A stretch of 7,528 nt of DNA from Gammaproteobacteria bacterium (lineage in GTDB: Bacteria > Pseudomonadota > Gammaproteobacteria > Eutrophobiales > Eutrophobiaceae). The notes under the pieces were generated by a model that was not told the DNA's origin, ran no database searches, and saw only the letters and a program-made list of their open reading frames with translations. The stretch covers positions 1 to 7,528 of the forward strand of contig VYCZ01000209.1 in NCBI GenBank assembly GCA_009843675.1, given 5' to 3'. The position numbers and the translations under genes were made by a program. The stretch's first letter is position 1. Each line of letters begins with the position of its first letter. Shown piece by piece: positions 5,847 to 7,528 of the stretch.

Positions 5847-7413
5847 CGTCTTCTCCGGGAAAGAATTGTCTGTAGGAACTGAAATCGCCGTCCAGGCTGG
5901 GGTTGCGGACGATCAGCGGGCGCAGAAATATGACCAGTTCGGTCTTCTCGTATTCGCGCAAGGCCATTTTGAAGGCATTCCCCAGCAGCGGGATCCGGGA
6001 CAGGCCCGGAATGGCATTGTCGTTACTGCGATTGTCATCCTGCATCAATCCGCCCATGACCGCGATCTCGCCGTTCTGCAACTGCAACATGGATTCCATC
6101 TCGCGTACCCGGATCTCGGGCACCGGGCTGGTGATAGACAGGGCCGGGTTCGGGTCGTTGACGAAGCGGTTGATCCGGGAAATGCTCGGCCTGATATTCA
6201 AAATGATGGAATCGTCGGCCTTGATATGCGGTGTGATCGTCATAACGATGCCTACCGGCACGGTTTTTACTATGGTCTCGAAGGTACTGGCCGCCACGCC
6301 CTGGGTGACGTTGCTTTCCTGCTCCACCTCGAAATAGACCACGTTATCGACCACCTTGAGGATGGCGGACTGATTGTTCAGGGCCATGATCTGGGGACTC
6401 GACAACACCCGCACGTCCCCGAACTCCTCCAGCAGTTCGACCGCGGCGCTGAGCACCCTGTCCCGCTCCGGGTCGGAATCGTCATAACTCAGGGAAAACA
6501 GGGATGCGGCATTGACGGGGTTGGCCGTGATCGTCTTCGTCATCAGGTTGAAACCGGCAAGACCGGACTCGTTCAGCACCTGCCAGTCGATACCGGCCTG
6601 GAACTGGTCGGTCAGGCTCACCTCGACGATGGTCGCCTGTATCAACACCTGGCGGTTGGCGTTGGTGAGCGTCTCGCCGATCAGTTTGCGCAGCAGTTCA
6701 TGCTGCGCTTCGGTTGCCTTGACGGTCAATACGCCCGATTCCGGGTGGGGAATGACGGTATTGCCCTCTGCCGCGCCGTCCGCTTCCAGGATGGCGCTGA
6801 CGTTCGCTACCAGGTTGGTCCAGAAATGGTTGGACATGGTGCTGCCGATGGTGGTGGTTGAATTATTGCTTCCGCCGCCGCCTTCCGCATCGTTGCCGGT
6901 GCCGGCAATCTGTGTCCCGACCTGCACCACGTGGGACGTATCCCGGGCCATGTTCAGGTAATCGATCCGGTAGGTGCGGAAATGCGGTTCGTCCGGTGAG
7001 ATGAATACGTTGTCGTCCTCCATGACATAACGCAGGCTTGCCTGCCTGGCTATGCGCTGCAACAGTTGCGGCAGGGTCTGCTCCACCGCGTTCATGGTCA
7101 CCAGGCCGCGGATGCCTGGGGCGATATCGATGTTCACCTGCGCATCCCGCGCCAGGGCAAACAGCAACTCCTTAACGGGTACCTCATTGACGACTACCGT
7201 ATACCTGTCTTCGTGTTCAAGGGGTGTCGGCTCGGGAACGGGCGGGGGCTGCCGGACAATTTGGGGAATATCGCCAGACGGGCCGGTTTCGGCCACAACG
7301 TCAAGATGCCCTGCCGAAGGCGGCGGCGGTTCAGGCGTGAATTTCGCGCACGAGGCGAGGAAGGTGGTTAAAACAACCAGCCGGATCCAATGTGGCAATC
7401 CCATGAGGCCCAT
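5839..7413 (-). CDS. mshL: MSHA-type pilus secretin, outer-membrane lipoprotein MshL
   Basis: A 524-residue secretin forming the outer-membrane channel through which a pilus or secreted substrate leaves. The N-terminus is a lipoprotein signal: hydrophobic LVVLTTFLA ending in lipobox LASC, with Cys22 as the lipidated residue, followed by a proline-rich linker to about 66. Residues about 70-141 resemble an STN (secretin/TonB short N-terminal) domain. A Gly/Ser/Asn/Thr-rich loop lies at 170-194, as in secretin N-domains, and TVIPHPESGVLTVKATEAQ at 219-237 is typical. The C-terminal secretin domain spans about 320-502: VRVLSSPQIMALNNQSAILKV at 334-354 (positions given), VMGGLMQDD at 452-460, PGLSRIPLLGNAF at 469-481 and TELVIFLRPLIV at 491-502. 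A lipobox together with the GGLMQD form fits MshL better than PilQ or GspD. The ATG at 7413 follows AAAGGAG at a spacing of four bases; an ATG at 7404 is the alternative. It is the first gene of the visible operon. Confidence 0.92.
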   Translation of the reverse strand: MGLMGLPHWIRLVVLTTFLASCAKFTPEPPPPSAGHLDVVAETGPSGDIPQIVRQPPPVPEPTPLEHEDRYTVVVNEVPVKELLFALARDAQVNIDIAPGIRGLVTMNAVEQTLPQLLQRIARQASLRYVMEDDNVFISPDEPHFRTYRIDYLNMARDTSHVVQVGTQIAGTGNDAEGGGGSNNSTTTIGSTMSNHFWTNLVANVSAILEADGAAEGNTVIPHPESGVLTVKATEAQHELLRKLIGETLTNANRQVLIQATIVEVSLTDQFQAGIDWQVLNESGLAGFNLMTKTITANPVNAASLFSLSYDDSDPERDRVLSAAVELLEEFGDVRVLSSPQIMALNNQSAILKVVDNVVYFEVEQESNVTQGVAASTFETIVKTVPVGIVMTITPHIKADDSIILNIRPSISRINRFVNDPNPALSITSPVPEIRVREMESMLQLQNGEIAVMGGLMQDDNRSNDNAIPGLSRIPLLGNAFKMALREYEKTELVIFLRPLIVRNPSLDGDFSSYRQFFPGEDDD

Positions 7414-7448
7414 GATGCTCCTTTAAATTCCTGCATCTCCTGAATAAC

Positions 7449-7475
7449 AGTCCACGGGCCGGAGCGCCGTGAACT
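7449..7475 (-). promoter_or_regulatory. Inverted repeat (hairpin) in the operon leader
   Basis: Nine-base arms at 7449-7457 (AGTCCACGG) and 7467-7475 (CCGTGAACT) pair with one G-U wobble in the minus-strand transcript, around a nine-base loop. The stem lies about 36 bases before the secretin start and just downstream of the putative promoter. No T-run follows on the minus strand, so it is not a classical terminator. It could stabilise the leader, bind a regulator as DNA, or be chance. Confidence 0.4.
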
Positions 7476-7491
7476 AACCCATGACTGACAG

Positions 7492-7519
7492 CTTATACCC
7501 TTTCGTAAACTATTGCAAA
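7492..7519 (-). promoter_or_regulatory. Putative sigma-70-type promoter of the secretin operon
   Basis: On the minus strand a -35-like TTTGCA (7519-7514) is followed, after 16 bases, by a -10-like TATAAG (7497-7492, five of six to consensus). This would start transcription near 7485, giving a leader of about 70 bases that contains the hairpin. It is in the only gene-free stretch of the window, 7414-7528, which is visibly more A+T-rich at its far end. No sigma-54 or flagellar-type promoter was seen. Short motifs like these arise by chance, and a gene beyond 7528 could also feed this operon. Confidence 0.45.
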
Positions 7520-7528
7520 CCTTAATAT

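Noticed and set aside
5866..6861. Long plus-strand open frame (331 codons) opposite the secretin gene
   Set aside because: It lies wholly antisense to a gene with unmistakable secretin motifs. Its product shows no recognisable domain and is rich in His, Gln, Asp and Gly, typical of antisense frames in GC-rich coding DNA.
7404..7436. Possible short upstream open frame beginning at an ATG in the secretin leader
   Set aside because: The purine-rich motif touches that ATG with no spacing, so it is unlikely to be a functional ribosome site, and it reads out of frame into the secretin start.

Overview
This window looks like part of a proteobacterial chromosome, most likely gammaproteobacterial, possibly betaproteobacterial. 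That placement rests on gene content (a lipoprotein secretin of the MSHA-pilus type with its ATPase, platform protein and PilM/N/O-like partners), on fairly high G+C and on the codon style. Species cannot be named from the sequence alone.

Every gene I can support lies on the minus strand and reads from the right end of the window to the left. In transcription order they are: a putative promoter and leader hairpin (about 7449-7519); an MshL-type lipoprotein secretin (7413-5839); an exported TPR protein (5846-5151); a GspE/PilB/MshE-type assembly ATPase (5148-3340); a GspF/PilC/MshG-type inner-membrane platform protein (3343-2138); a bitopic protein joining a PilM/GspL-like cytoplasmic domain to a PilN-like periplasmic domain (2166-577); and a PilO/MshJ-like protein that starts at 587 and runs off the left edge. 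Neighbouring genes overlap by 4 to 29 bases or are 2 bases apart, so this is one tightly coupled operon.

Together the products form most of a type IV pilus or type II secretion-like envelope machine: an outer-membrane channel, a probable periplasmic scaffold, a motor, a rotor/platform and the alignment subcomplex linking inner membrane to secretin. Gene order resembles the MSHA locus (L, N, E, G), but the alignment genes lie downstream of the platform gene and no MshM-type AAA+ gene lies between secretin and TPR protein. Pilins or pseudopilins are not in the window and probably lie beyond position 1.

The most unusual feature is inside the ATPase gene. A perfect 25-base palindrome (12-base arms, one central base, 3694-3718) sits between two 30-base direct repeats that match at 27 positions (3655-3684 and 3727-3756). 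The repeat offset is 72 bases, so the reading frame is kept and 24 residues are added to the loop between the two zinc-binding CxxC pairs. This looks like a small palindromic element tolerated in frame within a protein-coding gene. No RNA genes, CRISPR arrays or insertion sequences were seen.
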